Shown: positions 45,349 through 54,629 of the stretch, piece after piece
How the letters are laid out: the number at the start of each line of letters is the position of its first letter
How positions within the stretch are numbered: position 1 is the first letter of the stretch
Assembly: GCF_024436055.1 (NCBI RefSeq)
Contig: NZ_JANFNH010000014.1
Location: 1-64,000, forward strand
DNA: 64,000 nt
Direction: 5' to 3'
Source: Streptantibioticus rubrisoli
GTDB lineage: Bacteria; Actinomycetota; Actinomycetes; Streptomycetales; Streptomycetaceae
Notes under the pieces: model-generated
What the model saw: only the letters and a program-made list of their open reading frames with translations
Told to the model about the DNA's origin: nothing
Database searches by the model: none
Position numbers and translations under genes: made by a program

Positions 45349-45900
45349 TCAGCCGACGAACTCGACGTTGGACGTCAGCCACCGCCCGCCCTGGAACACC
45401 AGGTCGACCTGGAGCCGGTAGTTGCGGGCCTGTCCCTGCGGCGCGGAGACGTTGGTCACCTTGCTGTCGACCGCGACCAGGACACTTGCGGACTTCGCGT
45501 CGGCCCTGGCGATTCCCGCGTCGAGCACCTGGCCTTCGGAGACCGACTTGTTGGTGGTGACCAGTTGCGTCAGATTCGAGGTCTGGGACGCGAACTGCTG
45601 CCTGAAGTCGCCGGTGGCGAGGTTCAGGACGTTCTTGGAGTCCTGGTCGTAGTGCCGGTAGTCGAGCGAGGTGAAGTTGAGAGCCAGCTGCCGGGCCGCC
45701 GCCAGGATGTCCTGGTCCCGGCGCTCGGCTTGGTGCTGTTGGTAGAGCCGCACGCCGAAGTACCCCGACGCGGCCACCGTCAGCAGCGCCGCGACGCTGA
45801 GGATGGCCAGCAGCCTTCCGCCCCGCCCGTCGGGGGGTACCGCTCTGGTACGCAGTCCGCGTACTGCGGCTTGGGCAAGGGGCCGCAGCCGTCCGGTCAT
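45349..45900 (-). CDS. Mce-associated membrane protein 1
   Basis: About 183 residues with one membrane helix (LLAILSVAALLTVAASGYFG) and an extracytoplasmic domain whose ALNFTSLDYRHYDQDSKNVL motif parallels the SYDYRHL motif of the next gene, so the two are paralogues. I chose the ATG at 45900 because it overlaps the mceF stop by four bases (ATGA); an ATG eight codons upstream lies inside mceF. Its role is presumed complex assembly or stability with MceA-F. Confidence 0.75.
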   Translation of the reverse strand: MTGRLRPLAQAAVRGLRTRAVPPDGRGGRLLAILSVAALLTVAASGYFGVRLYQQHQAERRDQDILAAARQLALNFTSLDYRHYDQDSKNVLNLATGDFRQQFASQTSNLTQLVTTNKSVSEGQVLDAGIARADAKSASVLVAVDSKVTNVSAPQGQARNYRLQVDLVFQGGRWLTSNVEFVG

Positions 45901-47177
45901 GCCATCGGTCCCACGAGCAGCCATTGCCACGATTCCTTTCCGAACAAGGTCTGTTCTCCGCCCGTCGAGCCGATCTCGATGTGCTGGCCGTCCGGGCCGC
46001 TGGCGGAGCCGGTGTGGGGGTCGTAGGGGGCCAGGTACGAGGACTGGTTCGCCTGGCCTGTGTCGGTGGAGTCCCCGGGGCCTGGTGCGTTTTGTGCTCC
46101 GCGGACCGAGCTGCTGCTGCCGCGTGGCAGCGTGCAGCGGGCGGAGGTGTTGCCTGGTCGCTGCGAGGTGTCCGACGGATCGCGCCACTGGGTGTTGTAG
46201 CCCTGGCGGCAGGGGGGCGGGTCGCCGGCGTTGAGGACCATCCCGAAGTGGGTGGTGCCGTCTCCTGGAAGCACGGTGAAGCTCCCGGCGACCACCACGG
46301 GGAAGGTGACGAGAGTCTGCTCCAGGCCGGGAAGCCTGGCTACCATGATCTGGCCGCCGGTGACCAGGTTCCCGAGCAGGACCGGCAGGGCCGCGCGGTT
46401 GTCGCGCAGCAGGGAGTCGAGTTCACCTGACGCCGAGGTGCCGCCGTCCAGCAGTCCCCGGACGTCCTTGTCACTGTTCTTGAGCTGATCGGTCAAGGAG
46501 GCCAGGTCGTGGGAGAACGAGCGGATCGCCGAGCCTTCGTCCGCCTGGGTCTTCAGGACGGTGCGGGAGTTGTCGATGAGCGAGATGGTCTGGGGCAGTG
46601 ACTCGTTGGCGGTGTCGACCAGTGCGTTGCCGGAGTCGAGGAGTCGGGCCAGGTCCGGGCCGGTACCGGCGAAGGCCTTGCCCAGTTCTGCGACCGTGGT
46701 CCGCAGGTCCTGCTTGTCGACGGAGCCGACCAGTCGGTCGAGGCTGAGCATCAGCTCGGTGGTGGACAAGGGGATGCGGGTGTCCCGGCGGGCGATTGTG
46801 CTTCCGTTGTGCAGGTACGGGCCGCCGTCTGTGCGGGGTTGCAGGTCGACGTATTGCTCGCCGACCGCCGAGCGGTCGGCCACCACGGCGAGTGTGTCGG
46901 AGGGTATGGACGGACCCCCTTGGATGTGCAGGTCTGCCGAAACTCCGGAGGAGGAGGTCAGACGCAACGCGCCCACCCGGCCCACCGGCACGCCCCGGTA
47001 GGTGACCTCGGCACCGGTGAAGATGCCTCCGGACTCGGGGAAGTCGGCGCGCACGGTGTATCCGCTGGAGAGGACACGGTCGGCCAGCCCGGCGTACCGG
47101 GCGCCGACATAGGACACTCCGAGGGCGGTGATGGTGGCGAAGGCGATGAGTTGGGCCTTGACCCCTTTTGTGATCAC
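45897..47177 (-). CDS. mceF: Mce family protein MceF
   Basis: About 426 residues. N-terminal membrane helix (KAQLIAFATITALGVSYVGA), then one Mce/MlaD domain (YTVRADFPESGGIFTGAEVT, YRGVPVGRVGALRLT) and a long helical stretch. The tail is disordered, with CRQGYNTQWRDPSD and Gly/Ser/Pro sequence. Six such subunits form the hexameric lipid channel. The GTG at 47177 overlaps the mceE stop (GTGA). The open frame runs further upstream to 48446, but in Arg-rich non-protein sequence. Confidence 0.9.
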   Translation of the reverse strand: MITKGVKAQLIAFATITALGVSYVGARYAGLADRVLSSGYTVRADFPESGGIFTGAEVTYRGVPVGRVGALRLTSSSGVSADLHIQGGPSIPSDTLAVVADRSAVGEQYVDLQPRTDGGPYLHNGSTIARRDTRIPLSTTELMLSLDRLVGSVDKQDLRTTVAELGKAFAGTGPDLARLLDSGNALVDTANESLPQTISLIDNSRTVLKTQADEGSAIRSFSHDLASLTDQLKNSDKDVRGLLDGGTSASGELDSLLRDNRAALPVLLGNLVTGGQIMVARLPGLEQTLVTFPVVVAGSFTVLPGDGTTHFGMVLNAGDPPPCRQGYNTQWRDPSDTSQRPGNTSARCTLPRGSSSSVRGAQNAPGPGDSTDTGQANQSSYLAPYDPHTGSASGPDGQHIEIGSTGGEQTLFGKESWQWLLVGPMA

Positions 47178-48505
47178 GGTTGCATCCCTCTCGTCATGAG
47201 ATCGGCGAGGGCCAGGTCCACGTCGCTTTCGTCGCCGGATCCGCCGCTGGTGTAGGCGGCATTGGTGCCGGTGCACACCGGCGGACACAGCACACCGCCG
47301 CCCCCCGACGGCTTCGGGGAGGGTGTGTTCCCGCAGCCGGTGCCCTGCACGCAGGGGAGGGAGGGCGTCGGAATCGGCACATGCGGTGGTGACGGCAGGC
47401 CGGGCAGGGGCGGAGGCTTGGGCAGGCCGGGCGTCGGCAGGCCGGGCGTCGGTGCGCTGGGTCCTGGCTTGGGGCTGCCGCCGGCCTTGCCGTAGATGCT
47501 GTTCAGATCGAGGTCGGCGGTGATGTGCAGGTTGGTGTAGTCGCCCTTGATGGCGCCGACGACATTGCGCGGGAAGGGGTATGTGGTCAGCAGTTCCAGC
47601 GCGTTGGGCAGGTCGTCGCCCGCCTTGTTCAACTCGGTCAGGATCGGCTGGAGTTGCTGCAGGTCGGCGACGGTGTCGTCGCGGGAGGCGCTGATCACAC
47701 GACTGCCCACGGTGCCGAGGTTGGACAGGGCGGTCAGCATGGTGGTCAGTCTGCTGCGCTGGTCGGCCAGGATCTTCAGGGCCGGCGGCATGCTGTCGAC
47801 AGCTTGGCCGATGGTGGGGTTCTGCTGGCTGAGCGTTTTGGCGAGCCTGTCGATCCCGTCCATCGCGCGCACGATCTCGGACCGCTGCTGGTCGAGCCCG
47901 CTGATGAAGGTGGAAAGTTGGGACAGCAGGCTTTTGACCCGCCCCTCGCGGCCCTGCAGAGCACTGTTCAACTCGACGGTGATGGTGTGCAGTTGGGCCA
48001 CTCCACCGCCGTTGAGCATCGCGGACAGGGCCGACAGCACCTCTTCCACGTCTGGGTTGCGGCCGCTGCGGGACAACGGTATCTGCGCGCCGTCCGAGAG
48101 CCGTCCGACCGGCGGAACATCCGTCGGTGCGGACAGCGAGACGTACTTCTCGCCGAGCATGCTGGTCTGCTGCAACTCGGCGATCGCGTTCGCCGGAAGC
48201 TTGACCGAGTCGGCGATGCGCAGGCGCACGCGGGCCTGCCAGCCGTCCAGCTCGACCTTCTCGACCGCGCCCACGGTGACGTCGTTGACCTTGACCGCGG
48301 CCTGCGGAACCAGGTCCATGACGTCCTCGAACTGCACGGTGACGTGGTAGGCGTGGCCATCCGAGGCGGCGCCGCCCGGCAGCGGGAGGTCGGCCAGTCC
48401 GTGGAACTGGCACCCGGTGAGCAGCAGAGAGCCCGTCGCCAGCCACAGCGTCGCGACACTCCGGGCGAGACGCACGCGCGGCGCGGATCGGGTTGCGGCG
48501 CTCAT
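47174..48505 (-). CDS. mceE: Mce family lipoprotein MceE (LprK-like)
   Basis: About 443 residues. A signal with lipobox SLLLTGC (Cys about residue 30) makes this the lipid-anchored subunit, as MceE is in mycobacteria. The Mce domain follows (HVTVQFEDVMDLVPQAAVKV, NDVTVGAVEKVELDGW), then a helical region and a Pro-rich tail (about 100 residues, with four Cys: LPCVQGTGCGNT and LCPPVCTGT). The Cys-containing tail is unusual and might form disulphides outside the cell. The ATG at 48505 overlaps the mceD stop (ATGA). Confidence 0.9.
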   Translation of the reverse strand: MSAATRSAPRVRLARSVATLWLATGSLLLTGCQFHGLADLPLPGGAASDGHAYHVTVQFEDVMDLVPQAAVKVNDVTVGAVEKVELDGWQARVRLRIADSVKLPANAIAELQQTSMLGEKYVSLSAPTDVPPVGRLSDGAQIPLSRSGRNPDVEEVLSALSAMLNGGGVAQLHTITVELNSALQGREGRVKSLLSQLSTFISGLDQQRSEIVRAMDGIDRLAKTLSQQNPTIGQAVDSMPPALKILADQRSRLTTMLTALSNLGTVGSRVISASRDDTVADLQQLQPILTELNKAGDDLPNALELLTTYPFPRNVVGAIKGDYTNLHITADLDLNSIYGKAGGSPKPGPSAPTPGLPTPGLPKPPPLPGLPSPPHVPIPTPSLPCVQGTGCGNTPSPKPSGGGGVLCPPVCTGTNAAYTSGGSGDESDVDLALADLMTRGMQP

Positions 48506-49707
48506 GCCCGGCCTCCCAGGATCCCGCCGAGCGTCCGGTCCGTCGAGGTGGTGGGGGACGACGGGAGCGGAACTCCGGTGAGCGGGTCGGCCTTCGGCAG
48601 CGGGGGCAGGGAGCCGATCAGCTGCCGCAGCTGGCTGCAGTCCGTCGTCTGGCCGGTGGTCTTCAGGACGGAGCACAACAGGCTGGCGGGGTCTTGTGCC
48701 TGCTCGGCGTCGTTGCGGGTATCGAGCGTGCCGGACGCCGGGTTGTAGGCGTTCTGCAGGTTCGACAGCGCGGTGGGCGTCACATCGAGCAACTCCTGCA
48801 GGGCGGCGCGCTCCTTGACCAGTACACCGGTGACCTGGCTGAGTCCCTGGATGTTGGAGGTGAGCGAGGTGTGGTTGTCGTGGACGAATCCAGCCACGTC
48901 GGTCAGCCCGGCCGACAGCTGTTTCAGGGCCTCCGCGAGATCGGTGCGGTCGCCCGCCAGCAGGCTCGCGACCTTGGCGAGGTTCTCGTTGAACGAGCGC
49001 ACCTGGGCGTCGTCCGAGGCCAGCGCGGCGGTGAACACCTGCAGGTTGCGCACGGTCCCGAACAGGTCGCCGCGGCCGTTGGACAAGGTGGTGACGGCCT
49101 GGGAGAAGTCCTGCACCGTCTGGTGCAGTTGCTCGCCCTGGCCGTCGAGGTTGTTCGCGCTGACCGACAGCAGCCGCGACAGGGCGCCGTCGGAGTTGGC
49201 GCCGTGCGGGCCGAGTGCCTCCGACAAGGTGTGCAGACTGTCGTAGATCCGGTCCAGCTCGACCGGGACGGCCGTGCGGCTCTCGGGTATGGCGGCGCCG
49301 TCCTTCATGGCGGGGCCGCCGCGGTACACCGGCAGCAACTGCACGTAACGGTCGCTGACCACCGAGGAGTTGACGATGGCGGCCTTGGCGTCCGCGGGGA
49401 CCTTCTGGTGGGCGTCGTACTCCAGCACGACCCGGACGGTGCCGCCCTGCGGAGTGATCGTCTTGACCGTGCCGATGCGGACGCCGAGGACGCGCACGTC
49501 GGATCCGGGGTAGATGCCGACGGTGCGAGGGAAGTAGGCGGTCACGCTGACGGTCTGGGTGTTCGGCCAGAACACGGTGGCCAAAGATGCCACCAGCAGC
49601 AGCGCCAGGACGAGCGCCATGATGCGGGTGCGCCGGTCCAGTGGGGGCATCCGGCGCAGGCGGATGCCGTGGCTGTTCAGCGGGAGCATCCCGCGCAGGC
49701 GGGTCAT
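48502..49707 (-). CDS. mceD: Mce family protein MceD
   Basis: 401 residues: charged N-terminus, membrane helix (RIMALVLALLLVASLATVFW), Mce domain (VSVTAYFPRTVGIYPGSDVR, VLGVRIGTVKTITPQGGTVR) and long helices that in homologues build the channel needle, ending with a short disordered tail. Four-base overlap (ATGA) with mceC at 49704-49707. Confidence 0.9.
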   Translation of the reverse strand: MTRLRGMLPLNSHGIRLRRMPPLDRRTRIMALVLALLLVASLATVFWPNTQTVSVTAYFPRTVGIYPGSDVRVLGVRIGTVKTITPQGGTVRVVLEYDAHQKVPADAKAAIVNSSVVSDRYVQLLPVYRGGPAMKDGAAIPESRTAVPVELDRIYDSLHTLSEALGPHGANSDGALSRLLSVSANNLDGQGEQLHQTVQDFSQAVTTLSNGRGDLFGTVRNLQVFTAALASDDAQVRSFNENLAKVASLLAGDRTDLAEALKQLSAGLTDVAGFVHDNHTSLTSNIQGLSQVTGVLVKERAALQELLDVTPTALSNLQNAYNPASGTLDTRNDAEQAQDPASLLCSVLKTTGQTTDCSQLRQLIGSLPPLPKADPLTGVPLPSSPTTSTDRTLGGILGGRA

Positions 49708-50708
49708 CGTGCCCCTCCTGGGGATATCTGGGCGGACGGTCGGCCGCCGGGGGCGACGGGTGCGGCGACCAGGTTCTGGATGTAGCTGTCGAACCAGCGG
49801 CCGTTGCCGGTGGTGTTGGCGAAGAGGCGGGCGAAGGGCGCGAGCAGCGCGATGCTTTGATCGAGGCTGCTCTGGTTGCGTTTGAGCATGCCGACCACCG
49901 CGTTCAGCCGACTCAGCGCCGGGCCAATCTGCGCGCGGTTGTCGGCGACCAGGCCGGAGAGCTGGACGCCGAGTGCGGCGGCGTTCCGCAGCAGCTCCTG
50001 GATGACCTGGCTGCGGCTGTTGAGGGCCGCGAACAGTGTGTTGCCGTCATCGACCAGGTTGGTGAACTGCTTGGACCGGGTGGCCAGGACGCCGGTCACG
50101 CCGTTGGCGTGGTTGAGCAGGTCCCGCAGGGCGGCGTCGCGGCTGGCCACCGTCCGGGAGAGCTCGGACAGTCCCTTGATGGAGGCCTTGACCTCGGGTG
50201 GGGAGTCCTGGAAGGCCGCGGAGACGGTGTCCATCGCGGTGGCCAGCTGCCGGGTGTCCACGCGCTCGGTGGTCGTGGTGAGATCGCTGAACGCCTGCAC
50301 CACGTCGTATGCGGAGACCGTGCGGTTCAGCGGGATCTCGCTGCCGGGTGCGAGCTGGCCGGGGCCCGCGGGCTCCAGGGAGAGGTACTTGGCCCCCAGG
50401 ATGGTCTTGACGCGGATGGCGGCGCCGGTCGAGGTGCCGAACCGGGGGGTGCCGCTGATCCGGAACCGCACCTGGACGTGGTCGCCCTGCAGGCCGACGT
50501 CGTCGACCTGACCCACCTTCACTCCCGCGATGCGTACGTCGTCTCCGGGCTTGATGCCGCCCGCCTCCGAGAAGGCCGCGCTGTAGGTGTCGCCGCCGCC
50601 GATCAGCGGAAGCTCCTGGACGTTGAACGCCGCGACGATCAGCAGGGCGATCACGGTGAGGCCGATGGCCCCGATCACTACCGGATTGCGCTCACGAAAG
50701 GGAATCAC
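49704..50708 (-). CDS. mceC: Mce family protein MceC
   Basis: About 334 residues: short cytoplasmic start (IPFRERNPVV), membrane helix (GAIGLTVIALLIVAAFNVQ), Mce domain (YSAAFSEAGGIKPGDDVRIA, GVKVGQVDDVGLQGDHVQVR), helices, and the conserved C-terminal aromatic end (GNGRWFDSYIQNLV). The GTG at 50708 overlaps the mceB stop (GTGA) and has AGGTG upstream. The frame extends up to 50813 but only into mceB. Confidence 0.9.
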   Translation of the reverse strand: MIPFRERNPVVIGAIGLTVIALLIVAAFNVQELPLIGGGDTYSAAFSEAGGIKPGDDVRIAGVKVGQVDDVGLQGDHVQVRFRISGTPRFGTSTGAAIRVKTILGAKYLSLEPAGPGQLAPGSEIPLNRTVSAYDVVQAFSDLTTTTERVDTRQLATAMDTVSAAFQDSPPEVKASIKGLSELSRTVASRDAALRDLLNHANGVTGVLATRSKQFTNLVDDGNTLFAALNSRSQVIQELLRNAAALGVQLSGLVADNRAQIGPALSRLNAVVGMLKRNQSSLDQSIALLAPFARLFANTTGNGRWFDSYIQNLVAAPVAPGGRPSAQISPGGAR

Positions 50709-51733
50709 CGGCCGCACCTCATCTGGGCGACATGCAGTTGGGGGGTGAACACCTGCGCCGTCTTGGGCAGCACGACGCGGCCGTCGAAGTCGCAGAGGTA
50801 GAAGTTGAACCACGAGCCGTACGACGCCGTGCCGATCAGCGCGTTGAGCTTGTGCGGCAGCCGTTGCAGAACGCCTTCCACGGTCGTGTCGTTCCTCTGC
50901 AGTGTGCCGGCGACGCCGGACAGACCGGCGATGTCCGAGCGCAGCGCGGGGCGGCCATCGGCGAGCAGGCCCGAGGTGGCGCCCGCGAGGTCGCTGATGC
51001 CGGCGAGCGAGTCACCGATCGCGGTGCGGTCGGCGGACAGGCCGGAGACGAGCCGTTGCAGTTGCTGCAGCAGATCAGCGAAGCGGACATTGCGCTGGGC
51101 AAGGTTCCCCAGCACCGAGTTGAGGTTGTCGATCACAGAGCCGATCAGCTGGTCGCGGTTGGCGAGCGTGGAGGTGAGCGAGGCGGTGTGGGCGAGCAGG
51201 CTGTTGACCGTGCCGCCCTCGCCCTGGAGGGTGGTGATGATCTCGTACGCCAACTGGTTCACGTCATGGGGACTCAACGCCGCGAACAGCGGTTTGAACC
51301 CGTTGAGCAGGGCGTTCAGATCGAGTGCGGGCTGGGTGCGGGACAGCGGGATGGTGCTGCCCGGCCTCAGTCGCGAGCCGTTGCCCGCTCCCTCCGTCAG
51401 GGCGACGTAGCGTTGTCCGACCAGATTGCGGTAGCGGATGACGGCTCCGGTGCTGGACAGCAGCGGCCGGTCACGGGAGACGTTGAAGGTGACCTCGGCG
51501 AGCGTCCGGTCCTTGATCCGGATGTCCTCGACCTGGCCGACCCTGACTCCGGCCACCCGTACGTCGTCACCGACCTCCAGGCTGGTGACATCGCTGAACA
51601 CGGCGCGGTAGGTGTTCGTGGGGGTGAAGTCGATGTTGACGATGGTGACCGCGAGCAGCGTGGTGGCCAGGATCGTCACCACGGCGAAGATGACGAACTT
51701 GACCAGGGGGGCCGCGGTTTCCCTTGCCTTCAC
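50705..51733 (-). CDS. mceB: Mce family protein MceB
   Basis: 342 residues: membrane helix (VKFVIFAVVTILATTLLAVT), Mce domain (YRAVFSDVTSLEVGDDVRVA, GVRVGQVEDIRIKDRTLAEV), helical repeats and the typical end YGSWFNFYLCDF. The start is GTG at 51733, overlapping the mceA stop by four bases. Confidence 0.9.
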   Translation of the reverse strand: MKARETAAPLVKFVIFAVVTILATTLLAVTIVNIDFTPTNTYRAVFSDVTSLEVGDDVRVAGVRVGQVEDIRIKDRTLAEVTFNVSRDRPLLSSTGAVIRYRNLVGQRYVALTEGAGNGSRLRPGSTIPLSRTQPALDLNALLNGFKPLFAALSPHDVNQLAYEIITTLQGEGGTVNSLLAHTASLTSTLANRDQLIGSVIDNLNSVLGNLAQRNVRFADLLQQLQRLVSGLSADRTAIGDSLAGISDLAGATSGLLADGRPALRSDIAGLSGVAGTLQRNDTTVEGVLQRLPHKLNALIGTASYGSWFNFYLCDFDGRVVLPKTAQVFTPQLHVAQMRCGR

Positions 51734-53025
51734 GTGTTGCTCACCGCCGTTCCTCGGGCCATCGGGCCGAAGAGCAGGGTCGCGACCGCGGGGACGTTGT
51801 CGGCCGGCACCCCCATGATCGGGGCGACCAGGGAACTGATCACATGCTGCTCGGCCGCCGTGCCGGATACTGTGCCCGCCCCGGGTACCTGTGGCGAGGC
51901 GCTTCCGTCGTGTGACGATGTGCCGTCCTGGAGCTTGACCGGCGGTGCGGGCACCGGCGGATGCGGCAGGCCCCTGCAGTTGGGACCGGAGCGGTCGGCA
52001 TAGAGCGGCTCCTCACCTGGGTGGTAAGCCGGTCGGGGCATGGTGAACTCCAAGGTGATGTGCATCTCGCCGCCGCTGAACGCCTGCTCGGCCAGCGGCT
52101 CGGACTCCGTCAGCCCGTGCAACAGGCAGGGGTACTCCGGCGAGTAGCGCGCGAGCAGCGCCAGACTGGGGCGCGATACCCGGGCCAGCGTGATGAGCCG
52201 GTCGGAGTTGTCGTCGAGCACGCCGCGCGCGGTGCCGGCGAAGGCGGTGTTGCCGGTGAGGAACGACCGCAAGGCGTCCTGCTTGTCCACCACGGTCTGG
52301 CTCATGGTGATGGTGTTGTGCAAGATCCGCAGCAGATCGGGCGCGGCGTCCGAGTAGACCTGCGCGGTGTCGGCGAGGCGGGAGATGTCCGTCATGAGTG
52401 CGGGAAGGTGCGGGTTGAGCCGGCGCAGGTAGAGCTCGACCCGGGTGAGGTTGTCGCCGATCTTGTTGCCGCGCCCCTCCAGTGCCTCGGCGAACGCGGA
52501 CAAGGTGGCGTTCAGCTCGCCCGGTTGGACCGTTCGCAGCAGCGGGTACAGGTCGTTCATCAGATTCTGCAGTTCGATCCCGGTCTGTGTGCGGTCCTGC
52601 GCGATCACGTCGCCGGCCTGGATGTGCCGCGGTGATGGGTTCTGGGGGGTGACGAGGTCGACGTACTCCTCGCCGAACAGCGTCTTGGGCAGCAGTCGCG
52701 CGTTGACATCCGCCGGGATCAGCGCGACGTCCTCGGGATTGAGCGCGATGTCCAAGGTCGCCTTCTCGCCGTCGGCGTGCACCTGGCGTACCTGACCGAC
52801 GATCAGGCCGCGCATCATGACGTCGGCCTGCGGCTCCAGTTGGCTGCCGGTGGTGTCCGCCTGCACGGTGATCGGCACGACCGGCGTGAAGACCTGCTGG
52901 TAGATGGCGACGGCCAGCGACAGCAGCGTCGCGATGACCACCAGGAAGACGACGCCGTACAGCCGTAGTGCGGCGGTCCGCGACCAGGGGTGCCTCAGGC
53001 GCCAGTAGGTAGGGATTGTCGGCAT
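51730..53025 (-). CDS. mceA: Mce family protein MceA
   Basis: 431 residues: membrane helix (YGVVFLVVIATLLSLAVAIY), Mce domain (ITVQADTTGSQLEPQADVMM, RGLIVGQVRQVHADGEKATL, LFGEEYVDLV), helices, and a ~90-residue disordered tail. It lies three bases downstream of yrbEB. In actinobacteria these proteins carry sterols or other lipids across the envelope; the substrate cannot be told from this locus. Confidence 0.9.
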   Translation of the reverse strand: MPTIPTYWRLRHPWSRTAALRLYGVVFLVVIATLLSLAVAIYQQVFTPVVPITVQADTTGSQLEPQADVMMRGLIVGQVRQVHADGEKATLDIALNPEDVALIPADVNARLLPKTLFGEEYVDLVTPQNPSPRHIQAGDVIAQDRTQTGIELQNLMNDLYPLLRTVQPGELNATLSAFAEALEGRGNKIGDNLTRVELYLRRLNPHLPALMTDISRLADTAQVYSDAAPDLLRILHNTITMSQTVVDKQDALRSFLTGNTAFAGTARGVLDDNSDRLITLARVSRPSLALLARYSPEYPCLLHGLTESEPLAEQAFSGGEMHITLEFTMPRPAYHPGEEPLYADRSGPNCRGLPHPPVPAPPVKLQDGTSSHDGSASPQVPGAGTVSGTAAEQHVISSLVAPIMGVPADNVPAVATLLFGPMARGTAVSNT

Positions 53026-53028
53026 CGG

Positions 53029-53862
53029 CTATCCCGTGATCCGTACGGTGGTGTTGGCTCCCCAGATCGCCAGGCTGAGGAAGAAGTCAAGGATGTTGAT
53101 GGCGACGATGGACGTGCGCACCGCCCGCCCGACCGCGATCCCCACCCCTGCCGGGCCGCCCTTGGCGTGGTAGCCGTAGTAGCAGTGAACCAGGATGATC
53201 ACGATGGCGAAGATGATCACCTTGCCGAACGACCACAGGACGTCGACCGGTGGGAGGTACTGCTGGAAGTAGTGGTCGTAGGTGCCGGTCGACTGCCCGT
53301 AGTAGACGGTGGTGATCGTGCGGGAGGCGAGGTAGGAGGACAGCAGGCCGATCACGTACAGCGGGATGACCGCCACGAATCCGGCGATCATCCGGGCGGT
53401 GACCAGGAACGGCAGTGAGGGGATGCCCATCACCTCCAGGGCGTCGACCTCCTCGCTGATGCGCATCGAGCCGAGCTGAGCGGTGAACCCTGCGCCGACC
53501 GTGGCGGACAGGGCGAGGCCGGAGACCAGCGGTGCGATCTCGCGGGTGTTGAAGTACGCGGACAGGAACGCCACGAAGTTGGTGGTGCCCAACTGGTTGA
53601 GCGCGGCGTATCCCTGCAGGCCCACCTCCGTGCCGGTGAAGAACGAGAGGAAGGCGATGACGCCGACGGTGCCTCCGACGACGGCCAGTGCGCCACGGCC
53701 GAAGCTGACCTCGGCCAGCAGGCGCAGGACTTCCTTCTTGTACCGGCGCAGTGTGCGGCCGGTCCAGGCCATTGAGCGGCCGTAGAACGACATCTGGGCG
53801 CCGAGCTCCTCCAGGGAGCGCAGCGGGCGGGCGAGCACTCGGTCCGGCAACGCCATCGTCAT
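53029..53862 (-). CDS. yrbEB: YrbE/MlaE-family permease B of the Mce transporter
   Basis: 277 residues with five to six membrane helices and the MlaE core (NTREIAPLVSGLALSATVGA, ISEEVDALEVMGIPSLPFLV). This is the signature E-x-D-A-x-x-x-M-G loop that contacts the ATPase. Paired with yrbEA it forms the transmembrane core. It overlaps yrbEA by four bases (ATGA); a second ATG six bases on has better spacing from the AGAAGGG site, so the start is uncertain by two codons. Confidence 0.9.
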   Translation of the reverse strand: MTMALPDRVLARPLRSLEELGAQMSFYGRSMAWTGRTLRRYKKEVLRLLAEVSFGRGALAVVGGTVGVIAFLSFFTGTEVGLQGYAALNQLGTTNFVAFLSAYFNTREIAPLVSGLALSATVGAGFTAQLGSMRISEEVDALEVMGIPSLPFLVTARMIAGFVAVIPLYVIGLLSSYLASRTITTVYYGQSTGTYDHYFQQYLPPVDVLWSFGKVIIFAIVIILVHCYYGYHAKGGPAGVGIAVGRAVRTSIVAINILDFFLSLAIWGANTTVRITG

Positions 53863-54629
53863 CCCTTCTGCGGAACGATCTGGAAGTAGACGGCGGTCAT
53901 CACGAAGTTGGTCACGAACAGCAACATGAAGGTGATGACCACCGACTGGTTGACGGCGTCGCCCACACCCTTCGGACCGCCTTTCGCGTTGAGTCCCTTG
54001 TAGGAGGCGACGATCGCGGCGATGGCGCCGAAGACCAGTGCCTTCAACTCGCCGGCGTACAGGTCGGGCAACTGGGCGAGGGTGGTGAAGGAGGCGAGAT
54101 ACGCACCCGGTGTGCCGTTCTGCAAGATCACGTTGAAGAAGTAGCCGCCGGCGACTCCGACCACCGAGACCAGCCCGTTGAGCAGGACCGCCACGACCAT
54201 CGAGGCCAGTACTCGGGGCACGATCAGCCGGTGCACCGGGTCGATGCCGAGCACCTCCATGGCGTCGATCTCCTCGCGGATCCTGCGTGCGCCGAGGTCG
54301 GCGCAGATGGCGGAGCCGCCAGCCCCGGCGATCAGCAGCGCGGTGACGATCGGCGATGCCTCCCGCAGGACCGCGAGCACGGACGCGGCGCCGGAGAACG
54401 ATTGCGCGCCGAGTTGCCGCGTCAGGCTGCCGATCTGCAACGCGATGACGGCGCCGAACGGGATGGAGACCAGCGCGGTCGGCAGGATGGTGACGCTGGC
54501 GACGAACCAGGCCTGCTGGATGAACTCCCGTGCCTGGAAGGGCCGCCGCGGCAGGGTACGCAGCACATCGAGGGCCAGGGCGAACAGATTGCCCGAATGC
54601 CTCAGCGCCGCGGTGGGGGACAGGTTCAC
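53859..54629 (-). CDS. yrbEA: YrbE/MlaE-family permease A of the Mce transporter
   Basis: About 256 residues, same fold as yrbEB: FGAVIALQIGSLTRQLGAQS, REASPIVTALLIAGAGGSAI and the loop REEIDAMEVLGIDPVHRLIV. I chose the GTG at 54629 because GGAGGTGG lies upstream and it overlaps the ATPase stop by four bases (GTGA); the frame runs further up but inside the ATPase gene. Confidence 0.9.
   Translation of the reverse strand: MNLSPTAALRHSGNLFALALDVLRTLPRRPFQAREFIQQAWFVASVTILPTALVSIPFGAVIALQIGSLTRQLGAQSFSGAASVLAVLREASPIVTALLIAGAGGSAICADLGARRIREEIDAMEVLGIDPVHRLIVPRVLASMVVAVLLNGLVSVVGVAGGYFFNVILQNGTPGAYLASFTTLAQLPDLYAGELKALVFGAIAAIVASYKGLNAKGGPKGVGDAVNQSVVITFMLLFVTNFVMTAVYFQIVPQKG

Noticed and set aside
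45897-48446. 849-codon reading for MceF
   Set aside because: The first ~420 codons are Arg/Pro-rich and overlap the real mceE; the Mce motifs begin only after the GTG at 47177, which overlaps the mceE stop.
49641-50801. Plus-strand frame of 386 codons opposite mceC
   Set aside because: Gly/Arg/Ala-rich antisense shadow; mceC on the minus strand has membrane helix and Mce domain.
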